A model generated the notes under the pieces. The model did no database searches and was not told the DNA's origin. It worked only from the letters and a program-made list of their open reading frames with translations. DNA of 64,000 nt, from NCBI GenBank assembly GCA_041746105.1, contig JBGTHP010000009.1, positions 62,001 through 126,000 of the forward strand. Reading direction: 5' to 3'. The DNA is from JBFHRE01 sp041746105. GTDB taxonomy: Bacteria; Actinomycetota; Acidimicrobiia; Spongiisociales; ZC4RG35. The position numbers and the translations under genes are program-made. Shown one piece after another: positions 15,947 through 23,413 of the stretch; the first letter of the stretch is position 1, and each line of letters begins with the position of its first letter.

Positions 15947-16819
15947 CCGAGCCAGCGGGTCTCCCAGCCGCAGCGCTGCGAAAGCAACCACGTAGGCAGC
16001 CACCGATATCAGAATCGCAGGCAGCATCGACTCCCGTAGTCCCGCGACCCTCGCCGAGACCACCACGAGGCCGGCGTGCAGAACCGCCTCGGCAAGGCCC
16101 CACCGCCGACCGGGACGCGTCCCCGAAACCGGGATCAAGATGAACAGACCGAGTGACCCGAGGCCGCCAACTATGGCCGTCGGGCGTGGGTAACCCCCCA
16201 TGGCGATCGCCCAGATCAACAAGCCGCCGATCGTTGCCACACCCACCGTTCCCAAGGGGTGTCTCCCATCGCCGGCCCCCGGCAACAACAACAAGGGCAG
16301 CGTCGCACCGCTCAACACCAACGCTTGTTCGGTTCCTGGGACTGTGGCCAGTACGCCGGCGACGGTCAAGACCAGAAGGACCGCCCCGAGACCGCCCACT
16401 CGACGATCCGCATCCATCAGGGCGGAAACGCTCAACGCAACCACAGGCACCGCCGCCCAGCGAACCAACCCGGCGTCGACATCGATTGCAAGGCCGACCA
16501 GGAACGAGCCGGCGCCCAAGGAGACCAAACGTACCCAGAGCTTCCTCTTCCCGGCTACCGCCCAACCGTGCCAGGCGAGGGCACCCAGCCCAAAGACCAG
16601 CAGTGCCGGCAGCCATCGCACCAATCCGAGGCCGAGCAATGTCGCAAGACTCGCCACCCAGCCGACGCCGACAGACTCGACCCTCCGGCTTTCACCCCTT
16701 CGCAGCCACGGCCGGGCCGCAGCCGCCCCCACCAGCCCTAATGACAGACCGGCGATGAATTCGATGCTGGTCGCCATCGACAGGATGGTGTCGGTGGCAT
16801 TGCGGCCGAGAGCCATCAT
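15923..16819 (-). CDS. Unknown polytopic membrane protein
   Basis: About 298 residues with eight to ten hydrophobic segments, starting MMALGRNATDTILSMATSIEFIAG; short Arg-rich loops (ARPWLRRGESRR, DADRRVGG, GTRPGRRWG) alternate with them. I do not recognise the family. A loose similarity in layout to prenyl-phosphate sugar transferases (an Asp-containing cytoplasmic loop, MDADRRVGG) is too weak to name a function. The start was placed at the first of two adjacent ATG codons just downstream of the sulfotransferase stop, with GGGACTGG before it; longer frames would overlap that gene. It lies at the end of a minus-strand run of sulfotransferase and SGNH genes, so a role in glycan or lipid handling is plausible. 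Confidence 0.6.
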   Translation of the reverse strand: MMALGRNATDTILSMATSIEFIAGLSLGLVGAAAARPWLRRGESRRVESVGVGWVASLATLLGLGLVRWLPALLVFGLGALAWHGWAVAGKRKLWVRLVSLGAGSFLVGLAIDVDAGLVRWAAVPVVALSVSALMDADRRVGGLGAVLLVLTVAGVLATVPGTEQALVLSGATLPLLLLPGAGDGRHPLGTVGVATIGGLLIWAIAMGGYPRPTAIVGGLGSLGLFILIPVSGTRPGRRWGLAEAVLHAGLVVVSARVAGLRESMLPAILISVAAYVVAFAALRLGDPLARSVPAGEP

Positions 16820-16836
16820 CCAGTCCCGTGCATCGC

Positions 16837-17808
16837 CTACGACGGCGGAATGGGATAACGGTGGTGATATCCGTAGGCCAGAAACAACGGCCAGGTCAGT
16901 GCAACCACTCCGATCCGCGCCCGGCGCGGCAAACCCGACCGCCACCCCTCGTCGACTGCCAGCGGCACGAGCCCTGTTTGGCTCCGCATCGGATTTCCGT
17001 CAACGGTGTGCGCAACCGAGAATCGAATACCACCCGGTTCGAGAAAATCAAGCTCGGGAGAAGTGCCCCCGGAGAGCGTGTGCAACAGGGAGTCCACCTC
17101 CGACGCCGGCGTGTTTGCGAAGCGTTCGTAGCGGAGACGCTGCGTCGGAACGCCCAGCCAGCGAATGAGCTCATAGGCCAGATTCGACACGTCCCAGGCA
17201 AGCGCCGCCCGCATCGGGCTCACCCTGGGCATCTCCGTACCATCCATCGGTACGTCCTGTCGCATCCTCTTCTTGACCAGCGAATAGGCCACACCTCTGG
17301 GATCCCGGACCAGATGGGCAATCCTCACGTCGAAACTGGTCGCACGCCGCAGCACCATGGCATAAGCCGGGTTCTTGGATGAATCGACGATCACACGTGA
17401 ACCAGACACGGCGACGACCGCCGAGTAGAGATCTTCCAGGACAGGAGAGAGCTCTTCGAGGCGGCGGCGATAACCAGGAAACAATGATGGCGCCAGCAGC
17501 ATCGGCAGATAACGCATTCGGGTCACTTTGGACGCCAGCCGCTGAACGCCGACGTGGTCGAACTGGCCGAACCCGCCAAATGCCCTCTTCCCCACCTCCG
17601 ACCAGAATGGGCAATCAGGTATGGGATTCCCACATCCGCACAACCGCTCTCCCGAGAGCCCACGAGCCCACAAATTCATGAGTTCTCCGACGGAGACATG
17701 ACCATCGATCTGGCCAAGGACCCGGTCTAGGAGAGTGCTTCCGCTCCGGTTGGCCGCACCCACAAAAAGCACCGAACCCTGGGAACCCGCCGGCCGCCGA
17801 TCAGGCAC
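16837..17808 (-). CDS. Sulfotransferase family protein (2)
   Basis: A sulfotransferase-fold protein of about 323 residues. The 5'-phosphosulfate loop is LFVGAANRSGSTLLDRVLGQ and the 3'-phosphate element is IAHLVRDPRGVAYSLVKKRM, with VIVDSSKNPAYAMVL between them, which is typical of one bacterial sulfotransferase subgroup. A short Cys-rich piece, RLCGCGNPIPDCPFW, also recurs in that subgroup. The GTG start was chosen because AAAGGAG sits nine bases upstream; an ATG nine bases earlier lies directly against that site and is less likely. It overlaps the SGNH gene by eight bases and is probably translated with it. The acceptor is unknown. Confidence 0.78.
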   Translation of the reverse strand: MPDRRPAGSQGSVLFVGAANRSGSTLLDRVLGQIDGHVSVGELMNLWARGLSGERLCGCGNPIPDCPFWSEVGKRAFGGFGQFDHVGVQRLASKVTRMRYLPMLLAPSLFPGYRRRLEELSPVLEDLYSAVVAVSGSRVIVDSSKNPAYAMVLRRATSFDVRIAHLVRDPRGVAYSLVKKRMRQDVPMDGTEMPRVSPMRAALAWDVSNLAYELIRWLGVPTQRLRYERFANTPASEVDSLLHTLSGGTSPELDFLEPGGIRFSVAHTVDGNPMRSQTGLVPLAVDEGWRSGLPRRARIGVVALTWPLFLAYGYHHRYPIPPS

Positions 17809-19009
17809 CGGGCTCATCTCCTTTCTGCGGTTTCTCGTCGCGGAAGGAGAGAAACATGAGCGTGGCAATCCCGGCGATCGATCCGGCTACGGTCCCAAAA
17901 ACGATCCCCCAAACCATTCGCTCGCGGGTGCTCATTGGCCTTGCCTGCGGCGATCTGTCTTGTGGGATCGTGACCTGGCTCGTAGGAATGGGCTGCGCCC
18001 CATCTTGGGCAAGGAACCAACCGACCGAAGTGGGATCGGTGGACAAATGGTCGAACAGCATGGCCCCGACCTTCTGGGCGCCCCGACCAACGGGATGGAC
18101 ACCGTCATTTCGATATTCGCCACATTCCCACGTCAAGCCGTCGCTGCGTGGGGTCTCGCCGTTGGCCCAGGTGTACGGTCCCCACGACAGCCACGGTGCC
18201 ATCCGAGGTCCGACGGCGGGGTCGGCATTGAGGTCGACGTCTCCTTCGATCTGGCGTTCGATGACCCATTTGACGGCAAATCCGTGTTCATAAGCCACCG
18301 GCTCCTCGCCCCAATAGTCGGTCGCATAACCCCGATATTCCGAGCTGGAGAGGTACGCCAATCGCAGATTCGGGAAACGCTCGACGAGATCGACCAACAA
18401 CTGAGCCGTTTTCTCGGACGAGGTTTCGGCGAAATCCGGAAATGGTGCAGGGTCGTTCTGGCGATCAGGTGTCATCACCCACACCACCTGAACCTGCTCG
18501 GGAGTGACACCGGCGTCCGCCAACATCTGGGGAACGTGGGTCGCCCATGGCAGTCCGTCCGGATCGAGCCAAGTGTCGATTGGCTGGCCGCTGACCGCGG
18601 CGTTCACGGTGACAACTGCCGGATTGACTTCATCCGATCCCTCAACGAGTCGCATGAATGGCGCAAATTCGATCATCGTGTTGGAAACGCCGATGGAAAG
18701 TAACCCGATCTTTCCCGGTCCGCTGGGAGATCCATCCGGGGCCAGTGGTTGAATCTCATCGGCCAGTCGCAGGCCGAGCTCGAGGTGGGCGGGAGGCACT
18801 TCGTTGACACCTCCGGGGTAGAGGCCGCCCTCGAGCCCTTCATACGTGCCGTCGCCCAAGTCGTTCAGTGGGACAAGGCCTGGGACTTCGACCCTGGAAC
18901 AATCGCTTGCCTGTGCGACGGCAGGGAGACTCCCCCACAAGAGCACGGTGAGGACAACGATGCCCGACACCCACCGATGAACCGCATTGCGCGACAAGAC
19001 CGCGATCAT
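17801..19009 (-). CDS. Secreted SGNH-like protein with C-terminal membrane anchor
   Basis: The 402-residue protein has a signal peptide (WVSGIVVLTVLLWGSLPAVAQA), an extracytoplasmic domain and one C-terminal membrane helix (GIVFGTVAGSIAGIATLMFL) followed by a basic tail. The domain opens its core with IGLLSIGVSNTMIEF, where SNT occupies the nucleophile block, has VVTVNAAVSGQPIDTWLD and VVWVMTPDRQND, and closes with YRNDGVHPVGRGAQ, giving the D-x-x-H pair (DGVH) of SGNH hydrolases. It may deacylate or acylate glycans at the cell surface. The ATG overlaps the stop of the upstream sulfotransferase gene (ATGA) and the end overlaps the next sulfotransferase gene, so all three are coupled. Confidence 0.62.
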   Translation of the reverse strand: MIAVLSRNAVHRWVSGIVVLTVLLWGSLPAVAQASDCSRVEVPGLVPLNDLGDGTYEGLEGGLYPGGVNEVPPAHLELGLRLADEIQPLAPDGSPSGPGKIGLLSIGVSNTMIEFAPFMRLVEGSDEVNPAVVTVNAAVSGQPIDTWLDPDGLPWATHVPQMLADAGVTPEQVQVVWVMTPDRQNDPAPFPDFAETSSEKTAQLLVDLVERFPNLRLAYLSSSEYRGYATDYWGEEPVAYEHGFAVKWVIERQIEGDVDLNADPAVGPRMAPWLSWGPYTWANGETPRSDGLTWECGEYRNDGVHPVGRGAQKVGAMLFDHLSTDPTSVGWFLAQDGAQPIPTSQVTIPQDRSPQARPMSTRERMVWGIVFGTVAGSIAGIATLMFLSFRDEKPQKGDEPGA

Positions 19010-19872
19010 TGGGAGCCCCGGCTGAATGACCACGAAAGCGGGCGCCCCAGCAGCTCGGTGAGACGCCGGTCGTCCTCGACAAATAGCGCTCCAACCCGCT
19101 CCCGTTCCTCAAGGCCGAGGGGTTCGCCCGGGATGTGGTTGCGCTTTTGGACCGTCACCATCGAATGTCGTGGCAAGCCGAGAAAATCGGTGGTGGCCTG
19201 GATGGTCTCCTGCGGAGCATCGAAGAGGTCACGACTCTCGAGAATGAGAAACCGATCTTTGTCGAAGAAGGAGAACCACCGCTCCAGTTGGGCGGCATAT
19301 CGACCTCGCGCGATGTAGGAATACCGAAAGAGGTCAATGGGCGGAGGATTGTCGCTCGGAGCAGCATCGATCAACCCTCCGATTCGTTCGGGTTCGGCGG
19401 CGACCGCGTCTCTGAACGAAAGGGGCTCATACCCGCTCTCGACCATGAGTCGCCAGGCCGAATGTGCGCGTTCTACCGGATCCCGCAGCAAGACGATGAA
19501 CCTTGCTTCCGGCAGGAGGCGGGCCACACGTGCGGGAGCGGGCTCGAAGAAAAGGTAGTTCGGCGTGGCTTCGCCGGTGATGGCGTCATCGGCGTCCAGT
19601 TGATCTTGTTTAGGAAAATGAGCTCGATACCAGGCGTCGCCACGGTGGTGATTCCTGTCGAAGAAATGAACCTCCTTGCGTGAGGCAGGTGCAACAGAGG
19701 GATGGCGGGCCAGGTAGTCGTAAAAAGTGGATGTGCCGCCCCTCTGCGTTCCCAACACCAGAAAGCCGGGCAGGGCGCGTCCTCCTGCCGATATGCGGCC
19801 CGACGCCTGCCGGCTGACCCGACGCCCGGCGGCAGCCAGCCGCCGAATCAGGTTCGCACCGCTTTCGCTCAC
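19006..19872 (-). CDS. Sulfotransferase family protein (3)
   Basis: This protein has about 288 residues, with PGFLVLGTQRGGTSTFYDYLARHP as the 5'-phosphosulfate loop and FIVLLRDPVERAHSAWRL as the 3'-phosphate-binding block. EVHFFDRNHHRGDAWYRAHFP and EATPNYLFFEPAPARVA are hallmarks of the heparan-type N-deacetylase/sulfotransferase subgroup. The sister gene near 25.3 kb shares all these blocks. The GTG start was chosen because upstream codons of the same frame run into the promoter and 5' part of the divergent glycosyltransferase; no clear ribosome site supports it, so the N-terminus is uncertain. It heads the minus-strand sulfotransferase-SGNH-sulfotransferase group. Confidence 0.78.
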   Translation of the reverse strand: MSESGANLIRRLAAAGRRVSRQASGRISAGGRALPGFLVLGTQRGGTSTFYDYLARHPSVAPASRKEVHFFDRNHHRGDAWYRAHFPKQDQLDADDAITGEATPNYLFFEPAPARVARLLPEARFIVLLRDPVERAHSAWRLMVESGYEPLSFRDAVAAEPERIGGLIDAAPSDNPPPIDLFRYSYIARGRYAAQLERWFSFFDKDRFLILESRDLFDAPQETIQATTDFLGLPRHSMVTVQKRNHIPGEPLGLEERERVGALFVEDDRRLTELLGRPLSWSFSRGSQ

Positions 19873-19949
19873 GAGCGGAGACTCTAGACCTCGATCATGG
19901 CTACTCAATGGGGATGTTGGAAGAACCTGGCTCACGGTACCGTGACCCG

Positions 19950-21095
19950 ATGCATCGATCCGGAGCCGCCAACCGTCCAACCGTCCTCTTCGTGGCAGGG
20001 CCTCGTGGCATGGGTGGATCCAATCGAAGCCTGGCCGAACTGCTTGACGCACTCGGCAACCAGATCCACCGTGTCCTTGCCTCGCCCTCCGACGGACAAT
20101 TCCTCGAACATGTGAAGACCCACGGTCTGATCGAAGAGCACGTGCCGCTCCCTCTCACGAACCGTCTCTACAAGGTTGGATACATCTACTCGATGTTTCG
20201 TATTGCCATTTGGGCCGTCCGGAACCGCAAGAGGCTTTCTGCGATTCACGCAAATGCGACCACGGGGGTTGGATTGGCCATGCTGGCAGGAGTGGCCGGC
20301 CGGGTCCCCGTGGTCGCCTGGATTCACGACCCGACCACCAGCCCGATCCGACGGAAGCTCGTCCCCATCACGAGGCGGCTGCACCCACGTACCCGCTGGG
20401 CGGCCGTCTCGCTGGTAGCGGCTCGAGTCGCCGGCGAATATGCCCTGGTCGACCCCGACGCCGTGAAGATCGTTCCCAACCCGATCGACCGACGCAGGGT
20501 CCTCGCCCCCCCGCCGCCTGCCGCCGACACACTGTGCGTCGGTTTTCTCGGTGGGACCAGCGAACGAAAGGGCTTTGACATGATGCCAGAAGTGATAGAA
20601 GCCACATCACACCTGCCACTGCGCTGGAAACTCTTCATCGACACCGATCGACGACTCCCGACGGCCGAGTCAGAGGTTGTGGATCGATTGCGTGGGCTCG
20701 GCGGAGATCGCGTAGAAATCCTCCCGCGTCAACCCGACGTCAGGAAGGTCTACGGCGTCTGTCACCTGGTGTTCGCACCGTCGCGGCACGAGTCCTTCTG
20801 CCGGGTGGTTGCCGAGTCGATGGCAAATGGCATTCCTGTAGCCGCCTCCGATCTCGAGCCCATCAGAGATCTGCTCGGGAACGACGAGGCCGGGCTCCTT
20901 TTCCCGGCGGGCGACTCGAGAGCGGCGGTGGAAGCCATCTCCAGCCTGGCCGGAGACGCTTCACTCCGCACCCGTTTGGGCGAGGAAGGCAAAAAGAGGT
21001 CTGCGCCATTCGAGCCGGCCACCGTGGCCAGAGCGATGCTCGAGCTATATGGCGTCGGGAACGGCACTCCGGAGCAAGGCACGGTCCCGCGCTAG
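19950..21095 (+). CDS. GT4 family glycosyltransferase
   Basis: A 381-residue GT-B glycosyltransferase: PTVLFVAGPRGMGGSNRSLAEL at the N-terminus, IHANATTGVGLAMLAG and VVAWIHDP in the acceptor domain, IVPNPIDRRRV at the hinge, VGFLGGTSERKGFDMMPEV in the donor domain, and a C-terminal ESFCRVVAESMANGIPVAASDLEPIRDLLG holding the EX7E pair. The ATG chosen starts 13 residues before the first strand; an upstream ATG in frame would add 14 residues and overlap the probable divergent promoter. It ends in a four-base overlap with the convergent DUF3179 gene. Confidence 0.84.
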   Translation: MHRSGAANRPTVLFVAGPRGMGGSNRSLAELLDALGNQIHRVLASPSDGQFLEHVKTHGLIEEHVPLPLTNRLYKVGYIYSMFRIAIWAVRNRKRLSAIHANATTGVGLAMLAGVAGRVPVVAWIHDPTTSPIRRKLVPITRRLHPRTRWAAVSLVAARVAGEYALVDPDAVKIVPNPIDRRRVLAPPPPAADTLCVGFLGGTSERKGFDMMPEVIEATSHLPLRWKLFIDTDRRLPTAESEVVDRLRGLGGDRVEILPRQPDVRKVYGVCHLVFAPSRHESFCRVVAESMANGIPVAASDLEPIRDLLGNDEAGLLFPAGDSRAAVEAISSLAGDASLRTRLGEEGKKRSAPFEPATVARAMLELYGVGNGTPEQGTVPR

Positions 21096-22120
21096 GCGCC
21101 CCGGTCGAGCTTGCTGTCGGGGAAACTCGCAGACCATGCATACCACTCCGACACCCGACCGTCGGCCAACGACAGCTGCTGTCCCGCCCGCGGGCCGGCG
21201 ATCCCCCGTCCTCCGCCCGTCCAAGTCGTGCCATCCGTTGAAGTGAGGTGTTCGTGGTCTCCGCCGAACTGCAAGAGGTCGCCGTCGACCCCGGATTTGT
21301 ACGCTCGCGGATAGCCCTCGAGGGGCGTATAAATCACCATCGGGGTTTCGTCGAGTTCGACCTCTCTGACCCGCGGCCCGGCCCTGAGTCCGTCAACCGA
21401 GTAGGCGCTGGCCGATGAGCTTCCGATGAGTCCGAGCACCAGAGCTCTCTCTGGCAGCCTCGAGTCCCAGCTGGAAACGGTTCGTCTCCAGATCGGGTCT
21501 AGCTCTGCAATGCCAGGAACGACCGGCGTCCGTAATAGTGACCCCAGCTCGGCGATCGTTCCCGCGGGGTGCTCGGCGCCCCAATCCGCCAGCACGTCGA
21601 TCGTCGTCGGCAACCATTCGAGCCTCCTACCCACATTCTCGCCGAACAGCGCCTCTCCGGTCAGGTGGGACCACAACGTCAGCGACTCCAGATCGCGCAT
21701 GACGAACGTCCCTTGGTAGACGCCGTACATCTCGAATGTGGATGGACGTCCATCGACGACAGCCCCGAACGCCCCGCCGCTGTGGCAGCGAGCACAGAAG
21801 GTGACCACGACCGGGGTCCCCTCAAGCACATCATTGACGACATGACTGGTAGCCAGATCTACAACCGGGTAGGCCCGGCTCGATCCTCCGACGGTCAAGC
21901 CAATGACCATCTCCCGGGGGTCGAGCGCACTGATCGACGCCGGCACGATGGTGAGCGGGCCGCTACGACGCCGGGTCACCGCCTTTTCCACCAAGAGCCG
22001 CGGATCTACTCCGGGCGCCACCTTCCAACCGGTGATGTCGGGGCGGGAATAACGAGGTGGTCGGTTTCCTTGTTTGACTTTCCGCCTGATGATTCGCATG
22101 AGACTTACAGGTGATTTCAT
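21092..22120 (-). CDS. DUF3179 family protein (1)
   Basis: A 342-residue member of the DUF3179 family, whose biochemical function is not established. The defining Cys-rich block is VVVTFCARCHSGGAFGAV, where two cysteines and a histidine are close together and could bind a metal or heme-like cofactor. Typical flanking pieces are GLTVGGSSRAYPVVDLATSHVVND and FEMYGVYQGTFVMRD, and near the C-terminus EWYAWSASFPDSKL. No signal peptide is seen, though members elsewhere are often exported. It is divergent from a second DUF3179 gene across 142 bases and convergent with a glycosyltransferase gene, ending in a four-base overlap with it. Confidence 0.8.
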   Translation of the reverse strand: MKSPVSLMRIIRRKVKQGNRPPRYSRPDITGWKVAPGVDPRLLVEKAVTRRRSGPLTIVPASISALDPREMVIGLTVGGSSRAYPVVDLATSHVVNDVLEGTPVVVTFCARCHSGGAFGAVVDGRPSTFEMYGVYQGTFVMRDLESLTLWSHLTGEALFGENVGRRLEWLPTTIDVLADWGAEHPAGTIAELGSLLRTPVVPGIAELDPIWRRTVSSWDSRLPERALVLGLIGSSSASAYSVDGLRAGPRVREVELDETPMVIYTPLEGYPRAYKSGVDGDLLQFGGDHEHLTSTDGTTWTGGGRGIAGPRAGQQLSLADGRVSEWYAWSASFPDSKLDRGA

Positions 22121-22209
22121 GGATGTGCATTGGCCGAACCGATCGTCGGGTTCTCACAATTTCCAAGAAAAGGCAGTCCTCTTCTGGAAGAGAGCGGAAA
22201 TCCGACCTC

Positions 22210-22237
22210 TTGGCTATCCACAATGGCCAGATAGGAT
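22210..22237 (+). promoter_or_regulatory. Probable promoter of the second DUF3179 gene
   Basis: TTGGCT (-35) and TAGGAT (-10) are separated by 16 bases, and the -10 ends 25 bases before the ATG, which has its own ribosome site GGGAGG. This is a recognisable housekeeping-type promoter by eye; the match is four of six bases at each element. Confidence 0.45.
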
Positions 22238-22262
22238 GATCTGAAACGGGAGGAAGTTGGGC

Positions 22263-23303
22263 ATGAATATTCGTCAGTTGGCCAAACGAGGGCGGAGGGT
22301 GTTGCGCGGGCAGCGGTCGAGACCGGGAACGGTGAAACGCAGCGAAGATGGTAAATTCTCGTACCTATCGGTGATCGAGGGCGATCGGAAGCCCGACTGG
22401 TGCACCCCAATCGCCGACCCCCTCTGGCTCACCGCCGACGCCGCTTCAGAGATGCGGGACGATGACGCGTTGGTCGGGTACCTGGCCGACAGCGGCGCCT
22501 ACGCCTTCCCATGGTGGATCATGAAGAACCATCACGTCGCCAATCTCATCATCGACGACAAACCCCTCCTCGTGTCTTTTTGCGAGGCATGTGCCGGAGC
22601 CGCCGCCTACGACCCGGTCGTGGCAGGCACCCGCTTCACGTTTCAGGTGGAAGGCCTGTACGGCGGAATAATCCTGCTGATCGACCACCAGCAGGGCAAT
22701 CTCTGGTCTCCTTTCACCGGCCACGTGGTACGAGGTCCCGCCCGGGGCACCCGGCTGGAGCGAAAACCGGTCATGCAGTTCACTTGGGCGGAGTGGAAGT
22801 CTTTGTATCCACAGACGCTTGTTCTCGATGGCACCGGTGAGACCAGGGACGGACATGGCTCGATGCACCCCAATCCGGAATCGGGCGATGTTGGCGACAC
22901 CATGCAGTCGACACAGGACGTCAAAGACAAGCGGATGGACCAGGCGGCTCTGGTGCTTGGGGTCGAGGCCGGCGGCCAGTCGGTCGCCTTTCCGTTGGAC
23001 CTGGTGCAATCTCAGGGTGGCGTGATCAACACCACCGTAGGAGGCTCCCCAATCGCGGTTGTCGCCAAACCGGGGACCTGGGTTACGGTGGCGTACAAGC
23101 GCGAAGTCGGGACCGACGTTGTCGATTTGGCCATCAGCGATGAGCACCTGGTTGACCAAACCACTGGACGCCGGTGGGACTTTTTTGGCCGGCCGGTATC
23201 AGAGAGCGATCCCCGACTCACGTTCGTTGCATCGGGACTGGAAAAGTGGCGCGCGTGGTCTACCTACCACCCGCAATCGGAGATATTCGGGAAGACGCCA
23301 TAG
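22263..23303 (+). CDS. DUF3179 family protein (2)
   Basis: A 346-residue DUF3179 member, divergent in sequence from its neighbour but with the same blocks: YAFPWWIMKNHHVANLIIDD, the central LLVSFCEACAGAAAYDPV with two cysteines (here ECAC-like spacing C-x2-C as in the sister), FQVEGLYGGIILLID and the C-terminal RWDFFGRPVSESDPRL and WRAWSTYHPQSEIFG. The ATG was chosen over a TTG two codons earlier because GGGAGG lies nine bases before it. The presence of two family members back to back inside a polysaccharide locus points to a shared job in surface-polymer metabolism, but that is inference and no reaction is known for the family. Confidence 0.78.
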   Translation: MNIRQLAKRGRRVLRGQRSRPGTVKRSEDGKFSYLSVIEGDRKPDWCTPIADPLWLTADAASEMRDDDALVGYLADSGAYAFPWWIMKNHHVANLIIDDKPLLVSFCEACAGAAAYDPVVAGTRFTFQVEGLYGGIILLIDHQQGNLWSPFTGHVVRGPARGTRLERKPVMQFTWAEWKSLYPQTLVLDGTGETRDGHGSMHPNPESGDVGDTMQSTQDVKDKRMDQAALVLGVEAGGQSVAFPLDLVQSQGGVINTTVGGSPIAVVAKPGTWVTVAYKREVGTDVVDLAISDEHLVDQTTGRRWDFFGRPVSESDPRLTFVASGLEKWRAWSTYHPQSEIFGKTP

Positions 23304-23413
23304 CCACCCGCGGGCTGGATCAGGTCCGCGGTATCGTGCTGAATCGGGCTAGAACGCGGGAGATCTGGGCGCATGGACGAGAAGACTGACACAACGATGG
23401 GGTTCGGGGAGCA

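Noticed and set aside
22120..22262. A riboswitch in the gap between the two DUF3179 genes
   Set aside because: The gap is 142 bases with a promoter-like pair and a ribosome site but no conserved aptamer core that I recognise.
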